This document shows, piece after piece, positions 43,331 to 54,584 of a stretch of DNA of 64,000 nt. Each line of letters begins with the position of its first letter. Within the stretch, counting starts at the first letter, position 1. The DNA is from Gonatopus flavifemur (Eukaryota; Arthropoda; Insecta; Hymenoptera; Dryinidae), in assembly GCA_018340375.1 (NCBI GenBank), contig JAFFJZ010000081.1, positions 331,001 through 395,000 on the forward strand, read 5' to 3'. Under the pieces are notes generated by a model. It searched no databases. It was not told the DNA's origin and saw nothing but the letters and a program-made list of their open reading frames with translations. A program made the translations under genes and the position numbers.

Positions 43331-46036
43331 GAACAAAAAAATTTGGCTTCAGAGTTGAACTGTCAATGATACATCGAGAATCTGAATAATGGAAAGAAAA
43401 AGTGTCATTCAAAAAAACGAAAGTTCAATGCACGTTAAGAATTGGACGAATGAATATTTTGAATTGAATCCAATTGTACCCATGTTCAAAATAACTCTCA
43501 ATTTCGTTCCACGACAGGATGTAAAATAAAATACTCAAAGCATGCGGATAAATTTCATACATCAAGGAACAAGAGATGGGAACCTTGGTTCATTGATTAT
43601 GTCGTATCAGAGATGAGGTAACAATCTTCGTTTGTTGCAACGTTTCTATGAAATTTTCTTATTTTTTTCTCTGGAATTGTTTTTTTTATGAATCGTTTTC
43701 AGCTTGTGGCACTGATTGAACCCCACAAAACTTCAACTGATACGGGGAGAAGATTGTTTCCTTGATTGGACCCCCTAAAAGGAACTCATAATTTCCCTGC
43801 TTTATTTAATCTACCTGGCCTTACCCTATAAAAAGCAAAAACCCTGAATTGCTTCCCAAATATTGAAGAGTTATGATTGATGTTTTCTTTGTGTGTACCC
43901 GGTTTCTTTCCGATACCGATTTGATAGAAATATCGCTTTTGAACGTCCATTTAGAGCTTATCCTTGAAGAAAATTCCGATTTCATTATGGTCGCCACGTT
44001 TTCTTGTTCCAGATTTTGGGTTCTCATTCCGATCCAAACGAGAGTGATAAACCCTGAAGATAATAATTTTATAGCGGAATCTAATGAATGTATATATGAA
44101 TCACTGTGTATGTTAGCGATTATGATTATTTTGTTCTGATCGAGTGCCACTTGTCGATTAAATATGAAATGTTGCATTTGAAAACAGATATCGTATAATT
44201 TCAATGTAGTCCATTCCATTATCATGTCTGATACGTGCTTGATATCTAAGGCGCCGTTTAGAATAGAAATTCAACTCTATTTGTGGGAAAAATTTTATGG
44301 CAATCAGATCATGACAGCAAAAATTGATTTAGTTATTTGTTGACTGATGCCAAACCGATTCTGTTCCTTAGGTTCTCAGGAATATTTTGGTGTCGGAGAG
44401 ACTTTGGAGATTTTGGAGATCAACCATTTTCATGTTTCCCAAAACGATCACAAAGTTCCCTCTTACGGGGAACAAAAATGTATGTTCCACGCAATCCAAC
44501 ATCTTCTTCGCACAAGCGGATCTGCCATAAGTAGGAATTCTTCTTCAACGAACTGAAAATCCGGTTGATGGATATTGAATGGATATTGATGGATATCCCA
44601 CTTGTGGGAAAAAGAAGCCGATTCTCGCAAACAGCCTTTCCTTAAAAAGTGGATATGGTGGCGCTGTGTTATGAACATAGATCATGAGCCACCATCCACA
44701 TTCGTGATCAATGTCTCATCTCACTTATATATGCGCATAGATAATGAATGTGGATTGTGCGTTAATTCGTTCCTGCTCGAGCTTTTCACTGTTTTATTTC
44801 TGCTCGGAGGTTTCTGTGATCGCTTGTTGTTCCGAATTTCAGATGTATCGCTTCTTCCTGGAATTTTTGACGTCCCGTTCTTACTCTCAAAAGTTTCTGT
44901 TCTGATTTTGATTAACAACAATTCGCGTGTCACTTATGCTCTTAGCGTATCATATATCGGACATGTTTGGTCCTTATATGGCCCTCAAACTCATATGAGG
45001 ATCATACACGATGATACATACTCATATTTTACATGAACCCTGTATGAATCATTTTTATTGGAGGTCTCCTCTTCAAGGATCATACTGCTTCAAAAATTGT
45101 TCCAAAAATTCACGAAATCGTGGCAAGCAGTCCCATAACCGTGAAGGAATCCGAACCCAAGTACTCTTAAAATGTCGAATTGAAGTTATATATCGATGAG
45201 ACTTGTCAGAGCACAAGAACGCAGAAAAAAGAGCGCTCTCCTTTTTTCACAGAAAATTTCATTAACGAAAGTGTGTTCGAAAATATACATTCTAGCAAGA
45301 TTAAAAGAATGGAAAAAGTAAATAAAGCTTTATAATCGATCCCCTCCCATTCGACATGGATGAGAACGGTCCAGATCGTGTGAGTCAAAAGATAATCTGG
45401 TGAAGGAAAAAGGAGAAGAGACCGAGGGTGACTGGTTCAATCATGTAATTGATGGAACATGGTCTGCGTCACAACGAGAGAATTTCTATGTCCTTTCACG
45501 TGTCTTTCTTTCATTAAGGCATCGATTTTCTTTCACTTCCAATCCAATCAAAAGCAAAGAGCAAGAAATTACTTTGTACATTTTATACATTTTCATCATC
45601 GCCAATTTGTTTACAGGAAGAAAAAAAGGAGAATGTTATTTCGCAAAATGCGCATCTGTCACCTCTTTGCATATTTCGATTCATTCAAATTCCCGATTGA
45701 AACTTAATCGAGTTTTATTCATGTCAATTTCGTTCAATGCTTCCCAGAAAATGAGCAACAATCCAGGAATTTTCCATTACAAAGTTGATCCATCATGATT
45801 TATGAGGAATTCGATTCAATGTAAACAAATTCTCACCAGCAATTTTTTTTTATCAATTCGCTAAGAGAGATTTTACTGAGTTTCGAGGAACTTTGTCCTG
45901 TCAGTCCCCCGCTCGAGGACTTCCTTCTCCGCAATGGTGCATTCGCGCCTAGGCCAACCTAAGCCATGACCTAGGGGCAGCAGGTCTGAGGGGTGGCACC
46001 ACGATGTGATTTATATATACCAAAATAAAACATATA
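43331..46036. other. Intergenic, no gene recognised
   Basis: A CTATAAAAAG TATA-like word lies at about 43825. Opposing frames at 43821-44225 have no recognisable domain. A CATATATG-type patch is present at 44930-45060. The frames at 44602 and 45400 are not recognised. Confidence 0.4.
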
Positions 46037-48067
46037 CAGGGTGGGGCATTTAAAGTGTCGCGGGCGTTTTTTCCAAAAATAAAGTGAGATACGAGGAAAT
46101 TTTTCGGACAAAAGTTGTAGGGTACCGAGGGGGACATCCGATGGTGGCCTTGGCTTTGACCTCAAATCTCATCTTCAAGGGCATTCTGAGATCAACTCTT
46201 GTTTTTTAAATAGCATCTCATATTTTTTACTGCAGATTTGGATTCTAGGTCAAAAACCAAGAAACTTTTGTCTGAACCATTTTCCTGAAATCCGCAAAAA
46301 TGGCGCTCTAATCGATATTGTTCCATTTTGAATCTGACATTCGAATAACTCGAAAACGAAGGGTCTTGCAAAAGAATGTTTCGTACAAAAGTTGTCAATA
46401 CACAACACATTTCAATCGTCTACATTACCACCATTCAGAGCTCACGCGATGTAAACAAACGACGGGGTTCAGTGAAAATTCACGATTTTGAAAGTCAGTT
46501 TGTCAGTTACATTTGATTATTACTTGGTTTATGACAAATTGAAAATCATGCATATCCGATACACGGTTTCTGAAAAGATCGATATGATCTACATTTACGG
46601 TGAAGTGCATAAGAACCCCAGACAAACATATGACTTGTATGCAGAACGATTTCCTGAAAGAACAACGCCATCCATTAGGTATTTTCAACGCATTACAAAA
46701 TTATTCTCAGAAACGGGAAGTGTTACAAGGGAAAAACGACATCGAATGAAAACTGTTAGCGGAGAAAATGCGGAAGTTAATGTACTAGCTGCAGTAGCCA
46801 ATAATCCACACGTGAGCTCTCGTGAAATTGAACTCCATTCGGGAATTTCTCGAAGAAGTGTTCTTCGAATACTGAAACGTCACAAATTCCATCCGTATCA
46901 CATTTGTTTGCATCAAGACCTTCACGGTGATGATTTCGAAAATCGTGTACAGTTTTGTCGATGGGGTCTAGCGCAAATGCACAATAACAACTTCATCAAC
47001 ATATTATTTTCTGATGAGTCGACGTTCACCAATCATGGTCAAGTAAATCGACATAATATGCATTACTGGGCGACAGAAAATCCAAGATGGTTACGTCAAG
47101 TAGAGCATCAAAGACAATGGGCTGTGAATGTTTGGTGTGGTATTTTTCGATCTCGAGTAATTGGACCGTACTTCATTGCAGATACGCTAAATGGAGAGAA
47201 GTACAGACATTTCTTAGATCAAGTACTTCCAACATTACTTGAAGACATACCTATTCAGGAACGATTGAATATGTGGTATCAACACGATGGTTGTCCATCG
47301 CGTTATGCAGTCACAGCTCGAGAAATATTGGACAGAGATTATCCTGGACGATGGATAGGACGTCGTGGACCAGTTCATTGGCCTGCCCGTTCTCCGGATC
47401 TTACTTCTCCAGATTTTTTTTTATGGGGATACATAAAAGATACAGTTTATCAACAAGCACCGACTACACCTGAGAATATGCGTCAACGAATCATCAATGC
47501 ATGCGCGAGCATCAGTGAAGATATTTTAGCACGAGTTCAGCAATCTTTTGTAAAACGTTTTGAAATGTGTATTGAAGTCGAAGGCCATCATTTTGAGCAT
47601 CTACTGCATAAAATTATCCAAGTGATGTAGACGATTGAAATGTGTTGTGTTTTGTCTGTTATACCCCATCACCTCCGTTTCAGTTCAAGGGGTCCCCCTT
47701 GGAATCAGACAACTTTTGTCCGAAACATTCTCCTCCAAGACCCTTCGTTTTCGAGTTATTCTAATGTCAGATTCAGTATGGAACAATATCGATTAGAGCG
47801 CCATCTTTGCGGATTTCAGGAAAATGGTTCAGACAAAAGTTTCTTGGTTTTTGACCTAGAATACAAATCTGCAGTAAAAAATATGAGATGCTATTTAAAA
47901 AACAAGAGTTGACCTCAGAATGCCCTTGAAGATGAGATTTGAGGTCAAAGCCAAGGCCACCATCGGATGTCCCCCTCGATACCCTACAATTTTTGTCCGA
48001 AAAATTTTCTCGTATCTCATTTTATTTTTGGAAAAAACGCCCGCGACACTTTAAATGCCCCACCCTG
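46037..48067 (+). mobile_element. Intact-looking Tc1/mariner-superfamily transposon (D,D41D) with arms of about 390 bp
   Basis: The ends CAGGGTGGGGCATTTAAAG are inverted and flanked by TA. The inverted arms continue far inward: left 46037-46425, right about 47626-48067, the right arm holding an extra block of about 50 bp. The intact transposase lies between them, with its stop codon at the arm edge. Confidence 0.92.
46548..47630 (+). CDS. Transposase, IS630/Tc1/mariner superfamily, D,D41D, 360 aa
   Basis: The frame is uninterrupted from ATG 46548 to TAG 47628-47630. I chose this ATG because the longer open frame begins at a TTG inside AT-rich leader, and homology-like text begins at RYTVSEKIDMIYIYGE. 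Residues 1-115 form two helix-turn-helix units (the first of the DUF4817 type; the second with GISRRSVLRILKRH). The catalytic aspartates are D156 in LFSDESTF, D247 in QHDGCP and D289 in SPDLTSPDFFLWG; 41 residues separate the last two, so I call D,D41D. The enzyme cuts the element at its ends and pastes it at TA. No lesion is visible, so this copy could be active. Rosa- or visitor-type families have similar spacing, but I cannot assign one without a search. Confidence 0.9.
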   Translation: MHIRYTVSEKIDMIYIYGEVHKNPRQTYDLYAERFPERTTPSIRYFQRITKLFSETGSVTREKRHRMKTVSGENAEVNVLAAVANNPHVSSREIELHSGISRRSVLRILKRHKFHPYHICLHQDLHGDDFENRVQFCRWGLAQMHNNNFINILFSDESTFTNHGQVNRHNMHYWATENPRWLRQVEHQRQWAVNVWCGIFRSRVIGPYFIADTLNGEKYRHFLDQVLPTLLEDIPIQERLNMWYQHDGCPSRYAVTAREILDRDYPGRWIGRRGPVHWPARSPDLTSPDFFLWGYIKDTVYQQAPTTPENMRQRIINACASISEDILARVQQSFVKRFEMCIEVEGHHFEHLLHKIIQVM

Positions 48068-49970
48068 TATATACTACATCGAATTATTCATAAATTATGG
48101 TCAATTCTGACAGTTTTCCCCCCTCTGGGAACGGTACTATATATCTGACCGAGGGGCGGAGAATTTCCAGATGTCGCCCTGAACCTCTGGATAAGAACGC
48201 CCAGCTTAGTAGAACCACAAAGAGTAAAATGAAAGCAACACTTGAATGTACGTTATTGTTTTGAATAATTCTTTATACTTTCAAAACACTTCGCTGTAAG
48301 GAATCAATTCTGTCCCATTGTTTTTCAAGTTGATTGTGTAAATTTCATATCTATGCACATCGAACGAATACGAATCTGCTCTGAGAAGAGCAAATTTCTA
48401 TGTCAGCGTGGAGAATTCATGAATTTTCACGGAAATGCGAGTCAATCCGATCAAAACAGCAAGACAGTCAAAAAGAAGACGAAGCAACAAGAGGGACGGA
48501 AAAACGAAATACCACTCACTTTGACAACGACTGACTGAGACATTGTAACTTCATACATTTTATTGAATGTAAATTGATTGAGAAGTTATGCCTGGTTTAT
48601 TGCTCTGAAAAGAGCGGATTTTTTGTAATCTAAGACCGATGTAATTGATGCATGGATATCCCAAGTGGTCTGATACTCGCATGCATTTTCCGAAAACGTT
48701 TCAACCAATCAGATTACGACTCTTGGCCAATGTTGAATACTATGAGAATGACACGTGTTCCGTGATTAATATCACTATTTTCTTACTTTGTAAAGGGTGG
48801 ATTCCAACGTCAACTTGGAGAATCTATCAATTCTGATGAAAATACAAGGTGTGACATCGTGAAAGAGCCAATCATTGCACTTGATTGATATTGCAATCAC
48901 ATAAGATTTGTTTAGCTGAAATCAACCATTTGTGAGACGAATCAACCAATCTGGTGACAGCTTGGAGCAGTTTCATTCGAAGCACATATTACTCCAAAGT
49001 CACATTGTTATTTCAAATGGAAAAAGGATTGTCTTTGAAGATTGACCAAATCCGTCCTTTTTGAGACGAATAAATTTCCCCACAGTGTCGACGAGTTCGA
49101 TCCTTCTACATAGAAGATTTATCAATTTGTATGCCAGTAAATATTATCGATTATACCGATCAGCTGATCGTATGAGCGCCCTCTGCAAGCACCTCCCTTT
49201 CTTGTCCTGTTATGCTGCTCCTGAATGACCGATGGTTGCACCTCATAATCAGCCAACTTTGATGAATTATATGAAGAGCATTGTGCAAAGAGACAAATCG
49301 GTTTAGAATTCTATCAGGAATCTACTCCCAAAAACGTGTGCGAGAATTTTGAATCACCCTGTATACATTCCTGTACATATATATGTGTATTGACATGTTT
49401 AATCTATATATTCCAAATCTATATATATTGCTATAAGGGATGTTCGATATTTTAACCAAAAATACTGACGACGATAATAATTTTGGACATCACATTATGG
49501 AGTTCGATACATAGGGTTCAAACGTAACATAATCCAACATTCATCCACGTCGACTTATTATGTTCTCGTCCATGTGGACAAGTGCAGGTACATGTGTATA
49601 TGACGGAAGGGATTCCGAACCATCCATCATTTCTATTCTGATATCCGTGATTTGGCACAGAATGTTTTCGTGCGTACAATACGTGAACCGAATCAGCTCT
49701 GCTCAGTCAACATATCTTTGATACGTTTTTACACAATACGAGCTTCGGAGAAGGTCGTTATGACGGTCCCTCAGGCTAACAGAACAAGGAAAGCAGAGCG
49801 AGAGTGCTGAGTCTTCCCAACAAAACCTCCTCAATCCAGTCTGTTGAGGAAAGGAAGGGAGTTTAAACCCCTTCAGCAGAAAAGGAAAAAGTGGAAGAAA
49901 ACATGTCTTCCTTGTATTTATTTATATATGTAGAAAACTCACACAAGACTGTTCTAACGATACAAACGTA
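48068..49970. other. Intergenic, no gene recognised
   Basis: No domain, RNA gene or element ends were supported in this stretch. Confidence 0.4.
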
Positions 49971-50472
49971 CACGGAAAAAAAGGAGATAGCAATGGCAGC
50001 TACCCACTTTTTTAGCACCCTTTTTTCACCGCTGTGGCTAAAACAATTGCAGCTGTAGCTAGTTGATATTTACCCTGGTGGAAAAAATTTTGTCAAATTT
50101 TATTCACATTTCGTACAAGGTTTCAGTGAAATTCATTGAAATTAAACAAACTTCGAAAGAAGTCAATGAATTTCAATGAAAGTTATTGAATTCCACCAAA
50201 ACTTCGTTGAATTGGGCTGATTTTCAATAAAAACCGAATGTGAGAAAAGTGAATCAAATTCAACTAAATTCAAAGAAATTAATGGAATTCAATGGAATTC
50301 AACGAAATTCTTCCACCAATGTAGATAGTCAAATAATTCAACTGTTGAATCTGCGCTAGGACAGCTAAATTTCTTGCTGCTATCTCTAAGTGAGTAGCTC
50401 TGACAGCTCAAAAATGGATCCCATAGCTAGTTTTTTAACTATCCAAAAAATAGCGAATTATTTTTGCCCGTG
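49971..50472. mobile_element. CACGG-ended TIR element, TA target duplication, with inner palindrome
   Basis: CACGGAAAAAAAGGAGATAGC at the left mirrors the right end (CACGGGCAAAAATAATTCG on the other strand), with TA on both sides. A second inverted pair, TGGTGGAAAAAATTTT and TTCTTCCACCA (50084-50322), looks like a nested element built of AATTCAATG-like words. Confidence 0.72.
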
Positions 50473-50603
50473 TAATTAGATCCACAGTGTATTAGGATTC
50501 TTGAATCGGTCCCTTTCTATTCCACACGAAGAAAAATAATGTAGTGAAATAGCATTGTTTTCTCAAATGTCGTCACAACTACCTGACAATCTTGGAGACT
50601 GTT

Positions 50604-51593
50604 TCACAGAATGTAGTGAAAATTGGTACAGTGTAATATTCTATTCCACACTTGAAGAGCACTTCTCGAGAAATTAGACATCATACTATTAATGACATAA
50701 TTATAAATAACATGGGCATTATTTTTCGACAGTCTATGGAAACCTTCAGAACGCAGTGATGATTTTGATGAATATTTTAGCGGACCAAGATGACGTATGA
50801 TATTAGGATAATGGAGTGAAAAATGGAATTCTCGGTTCAGGTCTTCATTGAATACTTCCATGTAACGCTCATGATGTTCTTGGATCAAATATTGTAGATG
50901 TTTTATAATATTTTCAGATATCTCAGAACTATATACAACATTAATTATATCAAAAAGATTCTGATATAAATTCCAAGCATCATCGTTATCACCCGAAGGG
51001 AACATGAAGCTCCGACAAATGTTCAGAATAGATCATGATAGATCAGACTGAAGCTCCGTTGGAGCTCAAGTTTAGATTCGTAAACGTTCGACGAAGGTCC
51101 GATGAACGTTGAAATGTCCACTTGAAAATAGTTTGAATGAACGTTCATAAAACGTTCATCGAACGTCTGCTAAAGGTTCGTTCGAGTTGCAATTTTTCGA
51201 TCAAAGTTTTTTTCAAAGTATATTTTTCCACGAAAAAATGAAAGATTGAGGCATTTCTAACTATAATTGTAATTCCGTCTGAAACATAAAAAACTGAAGG
51301 TTGAATGAATCTTCGTAGAATCTTTAATAAACGTTCTATGAACCTTCATTTAAGCTATTTTCAAGCGGACATTTCAACGTTCATCGGACCTTCGTCGAAC
51401 GTTTCCGAATCTAAACTTGAGCTCCAACGGAGCTTCAGTCTGATCTATCATGATCTATTCTGAACGTTCGTCGGAGCTTCATGTTCCCTTCGGGCAGGGA
51501 CAATATCTTCAAAAATCATTCCAAAATATGAAACCAGTGGAGACATTTCTGCAGCTGATATTATGAATCAAGGAAAAAACATAAAAATCCTGC
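50604..51593 (-). pseudogene. Transposon-derived ORF of unknown family, split by a foldback
   Basis: On the minus strand the frame begins near 51560 with SAAEMSPLVSYFGMIFEDIV, is interrupted by the 502-bp foldback, and resumes at about 50990 with GDNDDAWNLYQNLFDII, then HLQYLIQEHHERYMEVF and FHFSLHYPNIIRHLGPL, ...SEGFHRLSKNNAHV. The 'K/F-H-x-x-x-HYP...GPL...R.E..H' pattern is found in many uncharacterised, repetitive insect proteins that behave like transposon products. I cannot name the superfamily. No intact start or stop context and no partner domains are visible, so this is a fragment. Confidence 0.55.
50993..51494. mobile_element. Foldback element, CCCGAAG family, copy 2
   Basis: A 502-bp palindrome with CCCGAAGGGAACATGAAGCTC ends, flanked by CA on both sides. 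It is homologous to copy 1 at 21853-22335 but clearly diverged, and again interrupts a coding frame. Confidence 0.88.
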
Positions 51594-51934
51594 AAGTTCG
51601 TAGAAATGGATAGGAAGCCCTCCTCTACGGGTTGGAAATATCGTTTTTACTTACTTTGTACAGGCACTTCAAGGGGTTTTCACCGACAATGATTGATAGG
51701 ACAAATGATGTATTTTCTTGAATTACCCGTAGTGGAAATAAAGCGTTGGAGTGCGAAGAAAGTGTAAGCTAAGAGTCATCTAAGCGTAATGAAGAATCAT
51801 GTAGGCGTAATTTAGGAGGGAATTAGAACATTTTCACGCTTCATTTGTTCCAATACCCACTTCCTTCACTTTTGAATTTTCACCAGGGAGTATGGTAATT
51901 TGATTCTTTCTAAATCTCACGAAACACTATTCAT
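51594..51934. other. Intergenic, repeat-like
   Basis: Shares TCACTTTTG, GAATTTTCACCAGGG and related words with 10560-10690 and the right end of the element at 11080-11565. Probably an interspersed repeat; no gene. Confidence 0.35.
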
Positions 51935-52740
51935 CAGAGCCGGATCTAGGGGATTTTTTAAGGGGGGCGCAACCTAATCATGGCGTCCCCTGGAATAAAC
52001 AAATTTACCAAATTATACAAAATTGTATATAACTTGATATGAGTTATACATTCAATTAAAGTACATTCAATTATACACAAATTATATATAATTCTGAAAA
52101 TTTTGCCACTCAGGTGCTTTAATCAATTGTCAAAATCCCTAGTAAAAAACGAACATATATGACCCATACATAATCCATACATAATACATATGAAATTCAT
52201 ATATGATTCATATATGAAAATGCATAGAATCATATACAATCCATATTTAATCCATATGTGATCCATATATGATCATATATGACTCATATATAATCCATAT
52301 AAAATCCATATACGAAAAATATTTCATATGTGACAGAATGTTTTCACATGTATGGGAAAGTCTTGCATCGAGAGGTCATATATGGATTCTATATGGGCCA
52401 TATATGATCATATACGGATTCAATATGGATTGCGTATGAATTATATATGGTCATATATGACCATGTATGGTTTCTATATGCTCCATGTATGTTCTTATAT
52501 GATTCATTTTTAATAACATGAAGGAGCTCTCGCTTGATGAATTGCTGCTTAATGTAATCGCAAGTAGAATAACCATATCTTGTCATGGAATATCCAACCA
52601 TTATTTGCGCGATGAATAAGGTCTTAGTTCATCAGAATGTAGAGTCTAATTTTCAGCCCATAGCGAAGGCGCCCTCTCAATTTCCCTCGGCGCCCGGGGC
52701 ACGTGCCCCTTCTTGCCCCCGCCCCGCACATCCGGCTCTG
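51935..52740. mobile_element. Non-autonomous hAT with perfect 8-bp target duplication
   Basis: Inverted ends CAGAGCCGGAT/ATCCGGCTCTG are flanked on both sides by CTATTCAT (51927-51934 and 52741-52748). The subterminal regions are GC-rich (GGGGGGCGC, GCGCCC). The interior is a CATATATG array (52140-52510). No transposase. Confidence 0.92.
52140..52510. repeat. CATATATG-rich array inside the hAT
   Basis: About 370 bp of overlapping CATATATG, ATCCATAT and GATCATATATG words, the longest such array in the window. Confidence 0.75.
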
Positions 52741-52982
52741 CTATTCATATCAAATATCACTTCAACAACCAAACTCTGACGTCTTATTTTTCATATCAAT
52801 CTCACTGTGTAAAATAAGCGGAATTTTCCTATATACATTGATCGAAAAATTCTGATCACTGATGGGGAAATCGATTTCCGGCACACTTGTATGGAATTCC
52901 CCATGAATTTATCTAAGGATTCCAAATTACATGGGAATTTCCGACCATGTCACAGTTCGGAAAATTTCTAACGCATGTATGT

Positions 52983-53106
52983 GGGATCGTCCATAAATTA
53001 CGTAACGCTATTGACTATATCTTTCTCTCTCTCACTCATCATGTCTGAAGTTGGTGCAACAAGGAACGATTGAAGGAAAAGCGTCACGTGATTTATGGAC
53101 GGTCCC
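52983..53106. mobile_element. 124-bp MITE, GGGATCGTCCATAAATTACG ends
   Basis: GGGATCGTCCATAAATTACG is inverted at the right end with a few mismatches. TGT flanks both sides, a possible 3-bp target duplication. Similar short elements are common in insect genomes. Confidence 0.65.
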
Positions 53107-53132
53107 TGTGTTAATCACTTCACATAAATATA

Positions 53133-54430
53133 CAGGGTGTCCCATTTTAATCTTTAAATGCAAATATCTCAAAAACATGCATCTTAAACCAAAAGTACTT
53201 CATACCAAAGTTGTTATACAAAGAGGGGGCCACAAAACTACGATATCAGTTTCATCATAGATGGCGTTATGATCGATTAAAATGGGGTCAACATCATTTT
53301 TTCAAACGGGAACCCCCACTTCTTATTGCATATCTTGATTCTACGCGAAAAACTGAGTAACTTTTGCTTGAAACGTTTTTCTAAATTTTTGAAGATGGCG
53401 CCACAATCGATGAAAAATAAAGTCTATGAAACAATATGCGGATATCTTGTGGAATGCATCCAAGAGCCGAAATATCTCATTCGAATGTTGTTGTTAAGAG
53501 AGGGGACGACACAATGGCGATATCAATTCCATAGTAGATGGCGCTGTGGTCAGTAAAACTGAGGTGAACTTCAATTTTTTGAATGGAAATTTCTACTTTT
53601 TATCGCAAATCATGATTGTACGCGAAAAAATGAGGAATCTTTGTTTGAAACATTTTTCCCAAATTCTTGAAGATGGAAACGGTGGAAAATGAGGTTGATG
53701 AAAAAGTTCTACTGCATTATGTGTGAAGCAACGGCCAACAAACAAATCAAAACAATAATAATTTCAGAGAAGAAATCGAACACAAAACACAACAAATGTC
53801 ATGTCCAAAACATTGTAAAAGACTTCAATTCAATGTAACTCTTCTAATGCAGTGAAACTATTCCATCAACCCCATTTTCCACTGTTTGAACTTCAAGAAT
53901 TCAGGACAAATGTTTCAAACAAAACTTCCTCATTTTTTCGCGTAGAATTATGATAGGTGATAAGAAGTAGGAGTTTCCTTCTGAAAAATTGAAGTTCACC
54001 TCAGTTTTACTGACCACAGCGCCATCTACTATGGAACTGATATCGCCATTGTGTCGTCTCCTCTCTTAACAACAACATTCGAATGAGATACTTCGGCTCT
54101 TGGATGCATTCCACAAGATATCCGCATATTGTTTCATAGACTTTATTTTTCATCGATTGTGGCGCCATCTTCAAAAATTTAGGAAAACGTTTCAAGCAAA
54201 AGTTACTCAGTTTTTCGCGTAGAATCAAGATATGCAATAAGAAGTGGGGGTTCCCGTTCAAAAAAATGATGTTGACCCCATTTTAATCGATCATAACGCC
54301 ATCTATGATGGAACTGATATCGTAGTTTTGTGGCCCCCTCTTTGTATAACAACTTTGGTATGAAGTACTTTTGGTTTAAGATGCATGTTTTTGAGATATT
54401 TGCATTTAAAGATTAAAATGGGACACCCTG
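53133..54430. mobile_element. Long foldback element, CAGGGTG family
   Basis: A 1298-bp palindrome with ends CAGGGTGTCCCATTTTAATC, flanked by TATA (TA duplication). The arms of about 560 bp enclose a unique centre of about 190 bp. Each arm has an open frame with the same protein text (53326-53556 and 54261-54007), which is a consequence of the palindrome. No transposase signature is present. Its ends match those of the D,D41D element. Confidence 0.92.
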
Positions 54431-54584
54431 TATAGAAATTTTTCCCAGTGCACGCGATTTTAATCCAAATATACTTTACGGTGAATTATGAGATTTTGCA
54501 TAATAATGCACGATTATACCGAGGGAACAGAGCTCTATTTACAAATAACAAATGCATACCTGTGTGTGACGTAATGCATATTTA

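Noticed and set aside
43821..44225. A 134-codon minus-strand gene, or an 88-codon plus-strand gene, with a nearby TATA-like word
   Set aside because: Both frames cover the same DNA, neither shows a domain or splice signals with neighbours, and length alone is not convincing in AT-rich DNA.
45400..45798. 132-codon plus-strand open frame
   Set aside because: No recognisable domain, no conserved-looking composition, and no promoter or splice context.
53326..54261. Two similar protein-coding genes (plus and minus strand)
   Set aside because: They are the same sequence read in the two arms of a palindrome, without domain or start context.
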